This document shows positions 17,444 through 25,835 of a stretch of DNA of 64,000 nt, piece after piece. The notes under the pieces are model-generated. The model saw only the letters and a list, made by a program, of their open reading frames with translations, was not told the origin of the DNA and ran no database searches. Origin of the DNA: Rhizobium sp. NXC14 (lineage in GTDB: Bacteria; Pseudomonadota; Alphaproteobacteria; Rhizobiales; Rhizobiaceae). The stretch spans positions 3,413,001 through 3,477,000 of the forward strand of contig NZ_CP021030.1 of assembly GCF_002117485.1 (NCBI RefSeq), read 5' to 3'. The translations under genes and the position numbers were made by a program. Within the stretch, counting starts at the first letter, position 1; every line of letters starts with the position of its first letter.

Positions 17444-18388
17444 ATGGCGAATCTTCTCGTCAGCGTGCTCTTTTCATCTTACAACGGCGCCAGCCGCCGG
17501 CTGCGCCATACTCTGGACTCCCTGGTGCGCCAGGAGCTTCCCCACGATCAGTGGGAACTGATTGCTGTTGACAACAACAGCAATGACCGCACGTTTGATC
17601 TTTTGAAATCCTATTGCGACAAACTTCCCATCACCATCCTCCAACAGCACAAGCCAGGAAAGTCCGGTGCGCTGAACATGGCCCTGGACCGGGTGAAGGG
17701 GGATCTCATCGTCTTTACCGATGACGATGTTCGCGCCGAACCGAACTGGCTTAAAGCGATCGTCGACTGCGCCGCAGCCCATCCAAGTTATGGCATCTTC
17801 GGCGGCAGAATTGTTCCTGATTGGGAGAAAGAGCCAAAAGACCGATTTATCCAGTGGATTCCGATGGGTTCCACCTTTGCGATCGTCGATGAAACACAAA
17901 GCGGGCCCTGTGACCCGACAAAAGTCTGGGGTCCGAACACAATCGTCAGACGAGAACTGCTCGGAACAAGCGTGCGCTACCGCGAAGATATCGGTCCTCT
18001 TCCCGGAAAGATTTTTGCCATGGGTGAAGATGCCGAGATCGTTATTCGCCTCGCGGCCAATGGTGCCAAATCCTACCGATGCGCGGAGGCCGTGGTCCAT
18101 CACTGGATTCCGGCGTCGAGCGTGACGGAGGATTGGGTACAGAAAAGAGGTGAGCGGCTTGGCTACGGGATGCCGGCGCTCTTTCCCGACGAGGTGCCTA
18201 GAGGGCTGAGGTTAAGCGGAGTTCCGCTTCCGACCTGGATCGAAAGCGCGCAATGGGCTTTCCGGGCAGCAATGCTCTATCTCCTGCCGCAATCGAAGAA
18301 ACGTTTCTGGGCAATCTGGAAATATTACTACATGCGTGGCTACCGCGCCGGAATTCGCCGGTACGTGTCTCAAACGGCGGTACAGTGA
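17444..18388 (+). CDS. GT2 glycosyltransferase, first copy of a tandem pair
   Basis: A 314-residue GT-A fold transferase: VSVLFSSYNGASRRLRHTLD at the start, the DxD region DLIVFTDDDVRAEPNW, and a C-terminal KKRFWAIWKYYYMRGYRAGI tail with amphipathic membrane-binding character. It is strikingly similar to the product of 19617-20594, sharing CDPTKxWGPNT, EDIGPLPG, FAMGED and HHWIPASSVTE. The two are paralogues from a local duplication, so they may now add different sugars or act redundantly. It likely corresponds to one of PssI, PssH, PssG or PssF, which I cannot tell apart by eye. Confidence 0.85.
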   Translation: MANLLVSVLFSSYNGASRRLRHTLDSLVRQELPHDQWELIAVDNNSNDRTFDLLKSYCDKLPITILQQHKPGKSGALNMALDRVKGDLIVFTDDDVRAEPNWLKAIVDCAAAHPSYGIFGGRIVPDWEKEPKDRFIQWIPMGSTFAIVDETQSGPCDPTKVWGPNTIVRRELLGTSVRYREDIGPLPGKIFAMGEDAEIVIRLAANGAKSYRCAEAVVHHWIPASSVTEDWVQKRGERLGYGMPALFPDEVPRGLRLSGVPLPTWIESAQWAFRAAMLYLLPQSKKRFWAIWKYYYMRGYRAGIRRYVSQTAVQ

Positions 18389-18411
18389 TCGATTGCCCAG
18401 GAGGCAGTAAT

Positions 18412-18507
18412 TTGAGACTATCGGTGTCTATCAGTCATTTTTGGCAGTATTTGCGTCCACGCATCGACAGCGTTCTATCGGAGGTCCAAGTCACCGGCAA
18501 GGCGTGA
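18412..18507 (+). pseudogene. Remnant of a duplicated glycosyltransferase 5' end (31 codons)
   Basis: From TTG 18412 the reading gives RLSVSISHFWQYLRPRIDSV, which matches the start of the transferase at 20591 (KLSVLINNFNYGQYLRPCID). The DNA aligns over about 75 bases with a small gap, then homology ends and a TGA follows at 18505-18507. A ribosome binding site (AGGAGG, about 18399-18404) is still present. The fragment sits after the first GT2 copy just as the full gene sits after the second copy, so it is the leftover of a two-gene duplication. Confidence 0.75.
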
Positions 18508-18559
18508 GCTGAAGCCGTACTGTGAGGCGATCCGACCGAAATGGGGTCCGGAGCAGCAA

Positions 18560-19528
18560 ATGAGCAAAGTCAAGGTAACAATACTTTTCTCGACTTACAA
18601 TGGAGAGAAGACCCTGCCAACGATGCTTGACGCACTCTGCGCTGCCACCATACCGAAAAAAGAATGGAAAATCGTCGCGGTCGATAACAACAGCAGCGAC
18701 AACACTGCAGCAGTCCTGAATTCCTATAAGGAGCGGCTTCCGCTGGAAGTTTATTTCGAGCCAAAACAAGGCAAGCAACATGCATTGACTTTGGGCTTCC
18801 GCCACCTGGAGGGGGAACTCGTCATTTTAACTGATGACGATGTCATCCCCGCGCCGGATTGGATCGAGCAGTTTCTGATCTTGGCGGAGGAGCAACCTCA
18901 GTTTTCCATTTTCGGGGGCTTGATCACGCCCGAATGGGAGGAAAAGCCGGCACCGTGGTTGATCAAGTATGGGCACTTGGGAATTCTTTATGCTCTCAAT
19001 GGCGATCTTCCCGAGGGCCCGATTTCGGCGGCGTTAATTTCAGGGCCGAATTCGGCCTTCCGCCGTTCCATTTTAGCGCCTGGCTACATCGTCCACGACG
19101 GCCTCGGCCCGGATGCCACTGTCGCTCAATTCCCCATGGGTGAGGATACTGCTTTCGCTCTCAGGTTGGAGAAGAATGGGGCCAAGGCGTTTCATTCGCG
19201 GCATCCCGGGGTTCGGCACATTATAAGGAAGGGCTATGTGAAGGAAGGCTGGGTTTTGCGACGCGGCGAGCGCTATGGCATGGGTTTGGTTATCGTTCGG
19301 CCGGACCTGTTCAAGAGCAAAATGAAAATCGCCGGCCTGCCGGTTGTTAGCGCCCTGAGATGGCTTCTGATGGCGCCGGCCAGCGTCGTCGTCAAGCGAT
19401 TCCCCCCAAGCGGCCTTCGCTTCAAATTGCTCTGGGCGCAGTCGGTGAGACAGGGAATCCTGCGCCAATTTTTGAAGCAGAGATCTGCGATGAATAAAAC
19501 GGTCCATTCTCAGCTTGGTGCCAAGTGA
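18560..19528 (+). CDS. GT2 glycosyltransferase
   Basis: This 322-residue transferase begins MSKVKVTILFSTYNGEKTLP, with the DxD region LVILTDDDVIPAPDWIEQF and a second acidic block AQFPMGEDTAFALRLEKNG. It belongs to the same subfamily as the proteins at 17444 and 19617 but is clearly more divergent. It lies between the remnant at 18412 and the second GT2 copy, so either it was inserted during the duplication or is an older third paralogue. A GGAGCA site precedes the ATG. Confidence 0.85.
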   Translation: MSKVKVTILFSTYNGEKTLPTMLDALCAATIPKKEWKIVAVDNNSSDNTAAVLNSYKERLPLEVYFEPKQGKQHALTLGFRHLEGELVILTDDDVIPAPDWIEQFLILAEEQPQFSIFGGLITPEWEEKPAPWLIKYGHLGILYALNGDLPEGPISAALISGPNSAFRRSILAPGYIVHDGLGPDATVAQFPMGEDTAFALRLEKNGAKAFHSRHPGVRHIIRKGYVKEGWVLRRGERYGMGLVIVRPDLFKSKMKIAGLPVVSALRWLLMAPASVVVKRFPPSGLRFKLLWAQSVRQGILRQFLKQRSAMNKTVHSQLGAK

Positions 19529-19616
19529 TGACAGTCCCAAACCACGGCATCGACAGGAAGTGCTCCATCTGCCGAGGCAGGGGGCAGGATTTTCGCACTT
19601 CGGGAGGCGGCTCGGT

Positions 19617-20594
19617 TTGACGGCGAATCTAAAAATTAGTGTCATCTTTTCGTCCTTTAATGGCGCTAGCAGACGGCTTCAGCAGATGCTGGATTCGATG
19701 CTGGGCCAAGACCTTCCGGCTGACCAATGGGAACTGATTGCCGTCAACAACAACAGTGAAGACGAAACACAGCAGCTTCTCGACCAATATACGGAGAAGC
19801 TTCCAATGGTTGTTGTCAATCATGCCCGGCCAGGAAAATCAGGAGCTATGAACGCCGCTTTGGCGATAGCTCGAGGAGCGTTGATCGTTTTTACGGACGA
19901 CGATATCGAGGCCGATGCGAGTTGGTTGAGTTCGATTGCGGAGTGCGCAGAGGTGAATCCGGATTACGGCGTTGTCGGCGGTCGCATCCTCCCGAATTGG
20001 GAGCATTATCCCCATGGAGATCCGCTGTTGGACTGGATTCCCATGGGATCCACCTTCGCCATAGCCGACCAGGAATCCAGTGGCCCGTGCGACCCGACAA
20101 AAATCTGGGGTCCCAACACGACCGTGCGTCGTGAACTGCTCGGCAGCACTATACGGTTCCGCGAGGACATCGGGCCTCTTCCAGGAGGTCTTTTCGCGAT
20201 GGGAGAGGATACGGAAATTGTCACCCGCCTATCCCGAAACGGCGTGAAGACATATCGGTGCGCTGAGGCCACCGTTCATCATTGGATTCCCGCCTCGAGC
20301 GTGACAGAGGCTTGGGTCCAGAAACGTGCGGAACGTCTTGGCTATGGAATGCCTGCGCTCTTCGCCGAGGACATTCCCAAAGGTGTAAGGATCGGCGGGG
20401 TGCCCTTGCGGACCTGGATCGAAAGTGCCAACTGGGCGGTTCGGGCGGCGCTTCTTTATCCTTTGCCCCGATCAAAGAAGAGGTTCTGGGCCATTTGGAA
20501 GTACTACTACATGCGTGGCTACCGCGCCGGGCTGCGCCGATACGCACCGGCCGGAAATCATTCTGGTCGACTGGTGCAGGAGGTCGTGCGGTGA
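19617..20594 (+). CDS. GT2 glycosyltransferase, second copy of a tandem pair
   Basis: The protein reads ISVIFSSFNGASRRLQQMLD, ALIVFTDDDIEADASW and ends with the same RFWAIWKYYYMRGYRAGL tail as the copy at 17444. I chose TTG 19617, which follows GGGAGG by about ten bases and aligns with the start of the other copy (MTANLKIS against MANLLVS); an upstream ATG at 19515 would add an unrelated 34-residue tail. It overlaps the next gene by GTGA, the arrangement whose remnant is seen at 18412. Confidence 0.83.
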   Translation: MTANLKISVIFSSFNGASRRLQQMLDSMLGQDLPADQWELIAVNNNSEDETQQLLDQYTEKLPMVVVNHARPGKSGAMNAALAIARGALIVFTDDDIEADASWLSSIAECAEVNPDYGVVGGRILPNWEHYPHGDPLLDWIPMGSTFAIADQESSGPCDPTKIWGPNTTVRRELLGSTIRFREDIGPLPGGLFAMGEDTEIVTRLSRNGVKTYRCAEATVHHWIPASSVTEAWVQKRAERLGYGMPALFAEDIPKGVRIGGVPLRTWIESANWAVRAALLYPLPRSKKRFWAIWKYYYMRGYRAGLRRYAPAGNHSGRLVQEVVR

Positions 20595-21472
20595 AATTAT
20601 CGGTGCTCATCAACAATTTCAATTACGGCCAGTATCTGCGTCCCTGCATCGACAGTGTTCTGTCGCAGGCCTATCCGGATTTCGAAGTGATCGTCGTCGA
20701 CGATGGCTCCACTGATGATTCCCGAGAAATCCTTGCTTCATACGGCGAGCGGATCCTGACCGTATTGAAAGAGAATGGCGGCCAGGCCTCAAGCTTCAAT
20801 GCCGGTTTTGCGGCCGCAAGCGGCGATATCCTTTTTCTCCTCGACGCCGATGATGCGTTTCTGCCCAGCAAACTCATGCGCGTCGCCGAGATCTACGACC
20901 GCAACGAGATCGACTGGTGCTTCGACCGCGTCACGACCGATGAGGGCGACCAGCCTCCCGCGGACCTGCAAGTGACGCTGTTCGACAAGCGGGACACTCT
21001 GCGCAGAGGCGGTTTCCCCTCGCTCCCCGTGCCGACTTCAGGCTTGACCTTCCGCCGCGAACTGCTGTCCCAGATCCTGCCGATGTCCGTCGCGAAAGAC
21101 GTCGTCCTCAGCGACAATTACATCAAGTTTGCGGCCGCCTATCTGGGTCGCGGCGCCATCGTCGAAACACCGCTGACCTTTCAGCGCATTCATGCTTCGA
21201 ACCGCTATACGGGCACGAGCAGGGCGAAAACACTGCGCCCGCGGATCATGATCGCCACAGGATTGGAACTGGCACGTCGCTATGATGGGCTGCATGCGCT
21301 CGGCAAGAGCCTGGTGGCCGGCGGCATCGCCGAAACGACGTCGCTCCTGAAGCTGAGGAGCGAAGCTCGAAGCACGGTGGCAGGTGGTCCGTTTGGTGAT
21401 GACGCCGTAAACGAAGTGGCCCTGATGGCCGCGCGCAAGCGTTTGGGCGCTATGCTGCGGAGAGGACAGTGA
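20591..21472 (+). CDS. GT2 glycosyltransferase
   Basis: A 293-residue GT-A transferase with KLSVLINNFNYGQYLRPCID at the start, then VIVVDDGSTDDSREIL and the metal site ILFLLDADDAFLPSKLM. The GTG at 20591 overlaps the previous stop, and its own stop overlaps the next ATG, so three genes are coupled. Its 5' end is the parent of the remnant at 18412-18507. It is one of the EPS side-chain or backbone transferases; donor and acceptor are not deducible. Confidence 0.87.
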   Translation: MKLSVLINNFNYGQYLRPCIDSVLSQAYPDFEVIVVDDGSTDDSREILASYGERILTVLKENGGQASSFNAGFAAASGDILFLLDADDAFLPSKLMRVAEIYDRNEIDWCFDRVTTDEGDQPPADLQVTLFDKRDTLRRGGFPSLPVPTSGLTFRRELLSQILPMSVAKDVVLSDNYIKFAAAYLGRGAIVETPLTFQRIHASNRYTGTSRAKTLRPRIMIATGLELARRYDGLHALGKSLVAGGIAETTSLLKLRSEARSTVAGGPFGDDAVNEVALMAARKRLGAMLRRGQ

Positions 21473-22446
21473 TGGACCAGCAAGAGACCTTGGCGCCTTC
21501 ATCTGATCGGCAAGGCGCGTCGCCGTTGAACATCGCCGTCGGCGTGCTGACCTATCGGCGGCTGGATGGCATCGCCAAGCTGCTCGACGTGATGACACGC
21601 CAGACCAAGCATTCGGATCGTCCCTATCATCTGACGATGGTGATCGTCGACAATGATGCCGCTGGCAGCGCAAGAGCCACGGTAGAGGGCTTCGGCCAAA
21701 CGGGCGCCTATGATCTTATCTATGTCGTCGAACCCAACCAGGGCATACCCTTTGCGCGCAACCGCGCGCTCGATTCGGCCCCTGCCGGCACGGACCTCTT
21801 CTGCTTTCTCGATGATGACGAATGGCCGGTCGACGGCTGGCTCGATGCGATGCTGGAGACCCGGGAGAAAAACCGCGCCGATTGCGTCTACGGTCCGGTC
21901 CAGCCGGTCTATCCCGAGAACCCGCCGGAATATTTCATCAAGGCAAGGGTTTTCGAGCGCAAGAAGAACAAGGACGGTCAGCGCATTTCCTATGCGGCTT
22001 CGAACAATGTCATGTTCGATTATCCCCTCATCCGCTCATGGAATCTGCGTTTCGAGGAGAAAATGCGCTTCACCGGGGGCACTGACTATCTCTTCTTCAA
22101 TCAGGCAATTCGTCGTGGCATGCAGGTTTTCTGGGCTGACAAGGCGCTCGTCTATGATATCGTTCCTGCCAGCCGAATGACTTGGAAGTGGGTGTTGCAG
22201 CGGCAATACCGGCTTGGCAACACTTTCGCCGTCAGCGAGGTCCTGCACGGCAACCTCAAGCGCCGGCTCTATCGCGCGGCCTATGGCGCCACGAGAGTAA
22301 TGCTCGGGGTGGCCATGCTGCCGGCGATTCTGATTTCACCCTATTGGGGCATGCGGGCGCTCACTCATGTTTTGCGCGGCGCAGGCATGGTCAACGGGAT
22401 CCTTGGGCATGCCTACCAGGAATACAGACCCAATGCCGCCCTCTGA
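21472..22446 (+). CDS. GT2 glycosyltransferase
   Basis: The protein shows NIAVGVLTYRRLDGIAKLLD, VEPNQGIPFARNRALDSA and the DxD-type LFCFLDDDEWPVDGWLD, all typical of GT2 enzymes. The last 60 residues contain hydrophobic segments (VMLGVAMLPAILISPYWG) suggesting membrane association. The ATG at 21472 overlaps the previous stop (TGATG) and has AGAGGA upstream; GTG 21469 is possible. Length is 324 aa. Confidence 0.86.
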   Translation: MDQQETLAPSSDRQGASPLNIAVGVLTYRRLDGIAKLLDVMTRQTKHSDRPYHLTMVIVDNDAAGSARATVEGFGQTGAYDLIYVVEPNQGIPFARNRALDSAPAGTDLFCFLDDDEWPVDGWLDAMLETREKNRADCVYGPVQPVYPENPPEYFIKARVFERKKNKDGQRISYAASNNVMFDYPLIRSWNLRFEEKMRFTGGTDYLFFNQAIRRGMQVFWADKALVYDIVPASRMTWKWVLQRQYRLGNTFAVSEVLHGNLKRRLYRAAYGATRVMLGVAMLPAILISPYWGMRALTHVLRGAGMVNGILGHAYQEYRPNAAL

Positions 22447-22470
22447 TACTGTTTGCAGGAGCGCTCTCGG

Positions 22471-23844
22471 ATGAGTTTCGGCCCTACTTATGTTCCGAAC
22501 GGGAACATCAGCTTGACGCGGCAAGCGGCGCGATCGCGACCACGTCATGGCATCGAGAAAGAAACCTTGGTCCGTTGGCTCCTCACGGTCATGCTTTATA
22601 TCACGCTCTTGCGTGCAACCGGAATGTGGTACGGTTATCCCTCGAACTTCGATGACGGGATATCTGTGGATCCGCTTCCGCAGAAGCTGATGCTCTATTC
22701 CCTGATTCCGATGATGGGCGTTTACTTCATCCTGGAGCCAAACCGGTTTCTGTCCTATTTTCGAAGGATTCCGGTTCTCGTCATCGTTGTGGCTGGCTTT
22801 TCGCTCATATCCCTCGCTCTATCGATCAGCTTTGGCGCATCCGCGCGCGGTGTCGCCGCCGTGACGGTGCTGACAATCGCGCCGCTGCTCTACCGACGTC
22901 GCTACGGCAGCGTCGAGACATTCAGGCTACTTACAAACTTCGCGATTTTTGCAGCCTTTGCCAACGTCCTGTATACGGTCGCCTTCCCGCGTTTTGCTAT
23001 CATGGGCGGTTCTTATGCCGGCATGGTCAAAGGGCTTTTTTACCATAAGAACACGATGGGGCAATTTTTTGCGGTCGCGTTCGTCGTCGTGGTTTCCATC
23101 GGCTTGCCATCCGCCAAGCTTCGATATCGGACGTTGCTGCGCTGGACCGCTTTGTTGTTGATGCTTTTGTTGATCGCCGTCTCGCGATCGTCGACGGCCG
23201 TCGTCATGTTGGCAATGGGGCTTGCGACACTCGCGGGTCTGAAGATGATGTTCAAGATCGGAAATTCCGGCGTTCGATCGTTCTTTCTGTTCTTTCTCTG
23301 TCTTATCCTCGGCTTTGTCGGCGCGTCGGCCTATCTCGGCGCCGCGCAACTGATCGCGGATGCCTTCGGCAAGGATTTGACGTTCTCCGGCCGAACGAAC
23401 ATCTGGGAGCAACTGATTCCGCTTGTCTACGACAAACCGATTTTCGGATATGGGTTCGCTCTGTTTCGACAACCCGAGATCATGGAACAGTTCGTCCGTG
23501 TGACGTTTGATGCGAGATCGACGCACAACACCTATCTGGAGCTCGCGCTCAACATTGGCGTGCCCGGGACAATCGCCTGGGTTGCATTCTTGTTCAAACG
23601 GCTTGGAGAACGCATAACGACGGTATCGTCGGGCGCCGCGCTAAACGAAGTTCAGGCGAAGGAAGTCGCAGTCATGCTGATGATCATGATCGGCGCGATG
23701 ATGGAGGCTGGTTTGATGTTGGCACCGGTCGTGCTTTGGCCGCTTATGGTCGTGTGCTTGCCAAAGGATTCTTCGCCGAGTTCCTTCAGGCGCAAGCCAC
23801 GAAAACCGATTATGCCGAATTCTGGTCGAAGACCAGCAGTATGA
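22471..23844 (+). CDS. Wzy/O-antigen-ligase-like membrane protein
   Basis: This protein has about ten hydrophobic segments and the large periplasmic loop with IFGYGFALFRQ and RSTHNTYLELALNIGVPGTI, a pattern seen in the Wzy/WaaL (O-antigen ligase) superfamily. It would polymerise repeat units or ligate chains at the periplasmic side. A second Wzy-like protein, PssT, is encoded at 37940. The ATG at 22471 has GGAG nine bases upstream. It lies in the run of transferases directly after the gene at 21472. Confidence 0.82.
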   Translation: MSFGPTYVPNGNISLTRQAARSRPRHGIEKETLVRWLLTVMLYITLLRATGMWYGYPSNFDDGISVDPLPQKLMLYSLIPMMGVYFILEPNRFLSYFRRIPVLVIVVAGFSLISLALSISFGASARGVAAVTVLTIAPLLYRRRYGSVETFRLLTNFAIFAAFANVLYTVAFPRFAIMGGSYAGMVKGLFYHKNTMGQFFAVAFVVVVSIGLPSAKLRYRTLLRWTALLLMLLLIAVSRSSTAVVMLAMGLATLAGLKMMFKIGNSGVRSFFLFFLCLILGFVGASAYLGAAQLIADAFGKDLTFSGRTNIWEQLIPLVYDKPIFGYGFALFRQPEIMEQFVRVTFDARSTHNTYLELALNIGVPGTIAWVAFLFKRLGERITTVSSGAALNEVQAKEVAVMLMIMIGAMMEAGLMLAPVVLWPLMVVCLPKDSSPSSFRRKPRKPIMPNSGRRPAV

Positions 23845-23955
23845 GTTCATATTAAGAGCTGGTATCCGACCCGAAATGTAGAGTATCGAAACAATACACG
23901 GCGGTCGGCTTCGATGCGGACCACTTTAGCGCAATTCTCAATACGAGGTCTCTCT

Positions 23956-24414
23956 ATGGCTGAGAAAAAGTTGAAAGTCCTCGCCGCCTCCTCCGGCGGC
24001 GGTCACTGGGAGCAGCTGATGGCCATGCGCGGCGCATTCGAAGGCTGCGATATCGTCTTCGCAACGACAATCCCGGGACTGCTCGCCAAATACGACATCA
24101 AGGATGGACTGGTGCTTCCCGATTGCAGCCGCGACTCGATCACAATGTCCATCCGCTGCTTTTTCAGCGCCTTCTCCATTGTCATCAAACACAGGCCGGA
24201 CGTTGTCATTTCGACAGGTGCAGCACCTGGGCTTTTCTGCCTGCTTGCCGGCAAGTTGACGGGCAAGCGGACGATCTGGATCGATAGCGTCGCCAATGTG
24301 GAGAAACTGTCCCTCTCCGGAAAACTGGCTGGCCATATTGCGACTCTCTGGCTGACGCAATGGCAACATCTTTCGCGGCCGGATGGCCCACATTACGCAG
24401 GAGCTGTCCTTTGA
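23956..24414 (+). CDS. pssD: Glucuronosyltransferase subunit PssD (Alg14-like)
   Basis: PssD with PssE forms the glucuronosyltransferase that adds the second sugar of the EPS unit, the bacterial analogue of Alg14-Alg13. The N terminus has the Alg14-like VLAASSGGGHWEQLMAM motif and the later VVISTGAAPGLFCLLAGKLT. Length is 152 aa from the ATG at 23956, matching PssD. It anchors the complex at the membrane. The stop overlaps the start of pssE (TTGA), as expected for obligate partners. Confidence 0.9.
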   Translation: MAEKKLKVLAASSGGGHWEQLMAMRGAFEGCDIVFATTIPGLLAKYDIKDGLVLPDCSRDSITMSIRCFFSAFSIVIKHRPDVVISTGAAPGLFCLLAGKLTGKRTIWIDSVANVEKLSLSGKLAGHIATLWLTQWQHLSRPDGPHYAGAVL

Positions 24415-24887
24415 TCCTTGTCACCGTTGGAACGCAGCTGCCCTTTGATCGCCTCATCAAGGCTGTCGACAGTTTCGCACAGGGATTGACTAGGCCGGTT
24501 CTGGCGCAGATCGGCAAGGGCACCTACACGCCACAGAACATGAAATGGATCAAGAATATCGAGCCTGCGGACTTCGATAGGGTCTTCCGCGATGCGACTG
24601 TCATCGTCTCTCACGCGGGGATCGGCACCGTCCTCACGGCGAAACGTTTCGGCAAACCGATCATTCTCGTTCCACGGAAGGCGGCTCTTGGCGAGCACCG
24701 AAACGATCACCAGCTTGCCACGGTCAGCCAGCTTGTCGGCCGGCCAGGCATCTATGTCGCCCAGAATGACGACGAACTCAAAGACTATCTCCTCCAGGAC
24801 CTGGAGAGCCCCTCTCATCAAGACGTGTCCGATGCCGGCCGGACGTCGCTGGTCAACTATTTGAAGGGTTATCTCGGAGCAGGTTGA
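24411..24887 (+). CDS. pssE: Glucuronosyltransferase catalytic subunit PssE (Alg13-like)
   Basis: The protein starts MILVTVGTQLPFDRLIKAVD and has the nucleotide-sugar binding block VIVSHAGIGTVLTAKRFGKP followed by IILVPRK and GEHRNDHQ, the classic Alg13/MurG C-domain signature. It is 158 aa and starts at TTG 24411, overlapping pssD. The overlap ties the two subunits to equal synthesis. It is the last gene of the rightward EPS block and runs tail to tail with the SGNH hydrolase. Confidence 0.9.
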   Translation: MILVTVGTQLPFDRLIKAVDSFAQGLTRPVLAQIGKGTYTPQNMKWIKNIEPADFDRVFRDATVIVSHAGIGTVLTAKRFGKPIILVPRKAALGEHRNDHQLATVSQLVGRPGIYVAQNDDELKDYLLQDLESPSHQDVSDAGRTSLVNYLKGYLGAG

Positions 24888-24926
24888 TCCCGTCGACAGG
24901 TGCAGACATCCTCAGGCGGGGGAGAT

Positions 24927-25634
24927 TCATTCTCCGCAATCGTGGTCGGCTATGTGCCGGACGAGTTGGGGCACAATGATTTTAGAAGCGACTTCGGGTC
25001 GCGGATGTGCGCCGTCAGGAATTGCAGCGGCCAGATCGTCAGGGGTCAGACTCTCCCAATCGGGGCGGTGGTCGATAAACTCCAGGCCCCGTTTCCGTGC
25101 CTCCGCCTGATGAGCCGAGATATAGCTACCGACAAAAGGACGGATCAGCCCCCGCAGTCCTGAAAATGGATTCATCGCCATGAGAATGATCCGTGCCCGC
25201 GGCAGGCGTTGATGAAGCTGATCGAGAATATCGGCAATATTCTTTCGGCTTTGCGCCAGGGACACGAACCGATGCAATGTCGAGTCATTGGCGTAGAGCT
25301 CGATCAGAATAATATCCGGCTGCTCGGCAACGACCCGGTCCAGCTGGGTCAAAGCCCACGCCGACGTCTCGCCGCTCTTTGCGACGCTCTCGACTTTCAC
25401 AGATCTCTGCAGGCAGGCAGAAAGCCTTGTTTGGAGGTCGGGCTGCCATCCCCCGCGCGCTGTCAGCGATGTTCCGAAAGCCACTATTTTCAGCGGTGGA
25501 AGGTTCTCAGCATCACTGTTTTCAGTCATCAAAACCATCACGAGGCAGGCTAAAAGCAGAACCAGACCCGATACCGGTCGCCTCTCGGTCGGCGCCGCTC
25601 GCCAAAGCCGCAAACATATCATGACAAAAACCAT
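24927..25634 (-). CDS. SGNH/GDSL-type hydrolase, probable secreted esterase
   Basis: After an N-terminal hydrophobic segment (SGLVLLLACLVMVLM) come the SGNH blocks: IVAFGTSLTARGGW (nucleophile Ser), SGETSAW, IILIELYANDS, and the C-terminal DGAHPRPEVA (catalytic Asp and His). Such enzymes often remove acyl groups from polysaccharides, which fits an EPS cluster with an acetyltransferase. Start uncertain: ATG 25634 gives a short leader before the membrane segment. It converges with pssE across 39 bases and is on the same strand as prsE, 200 bases downstream of it. Confidence 0.78.
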   Translation of the reverse strand: MVFVMICLRLWRAAPTERRPVSGLVLLLACLVMVLMTENSDAENLPPLKIVAFGTSLTARGGWQPDLQTRLSACLQRSVKVESVAKSGETSAWALTQLDRVVAEQPDIILIELYANDSTLHRFVSLAQSRKNIADILDQLHQRLPRARIILMAMNPFSGLRGLIRPFVGSYISAHQAEARKRGLEFIDHRPDWESLTPDDLAAAIPDGAHPRPEVASKIIVPQLVRHIADHDCGE

Positions 25635-25835
25635 ATCTCGGCAAGAGCTATACGTCACCCGGCAGGAGAACCTTGTGGAACGGCTGGCAGGCCCTTGAAG
25701 CCAAACTTGCAGCAGGCTTGAGACAATATCATCAAGCACAGATAGTCACGCCCGCTTCAGTGCGCAAATCAGCCTTACATCCAACCGGGGATAGCAGCTG
25801 CCTCGACACGCCGCAACGGTGCCGAGGAGCGCCAA

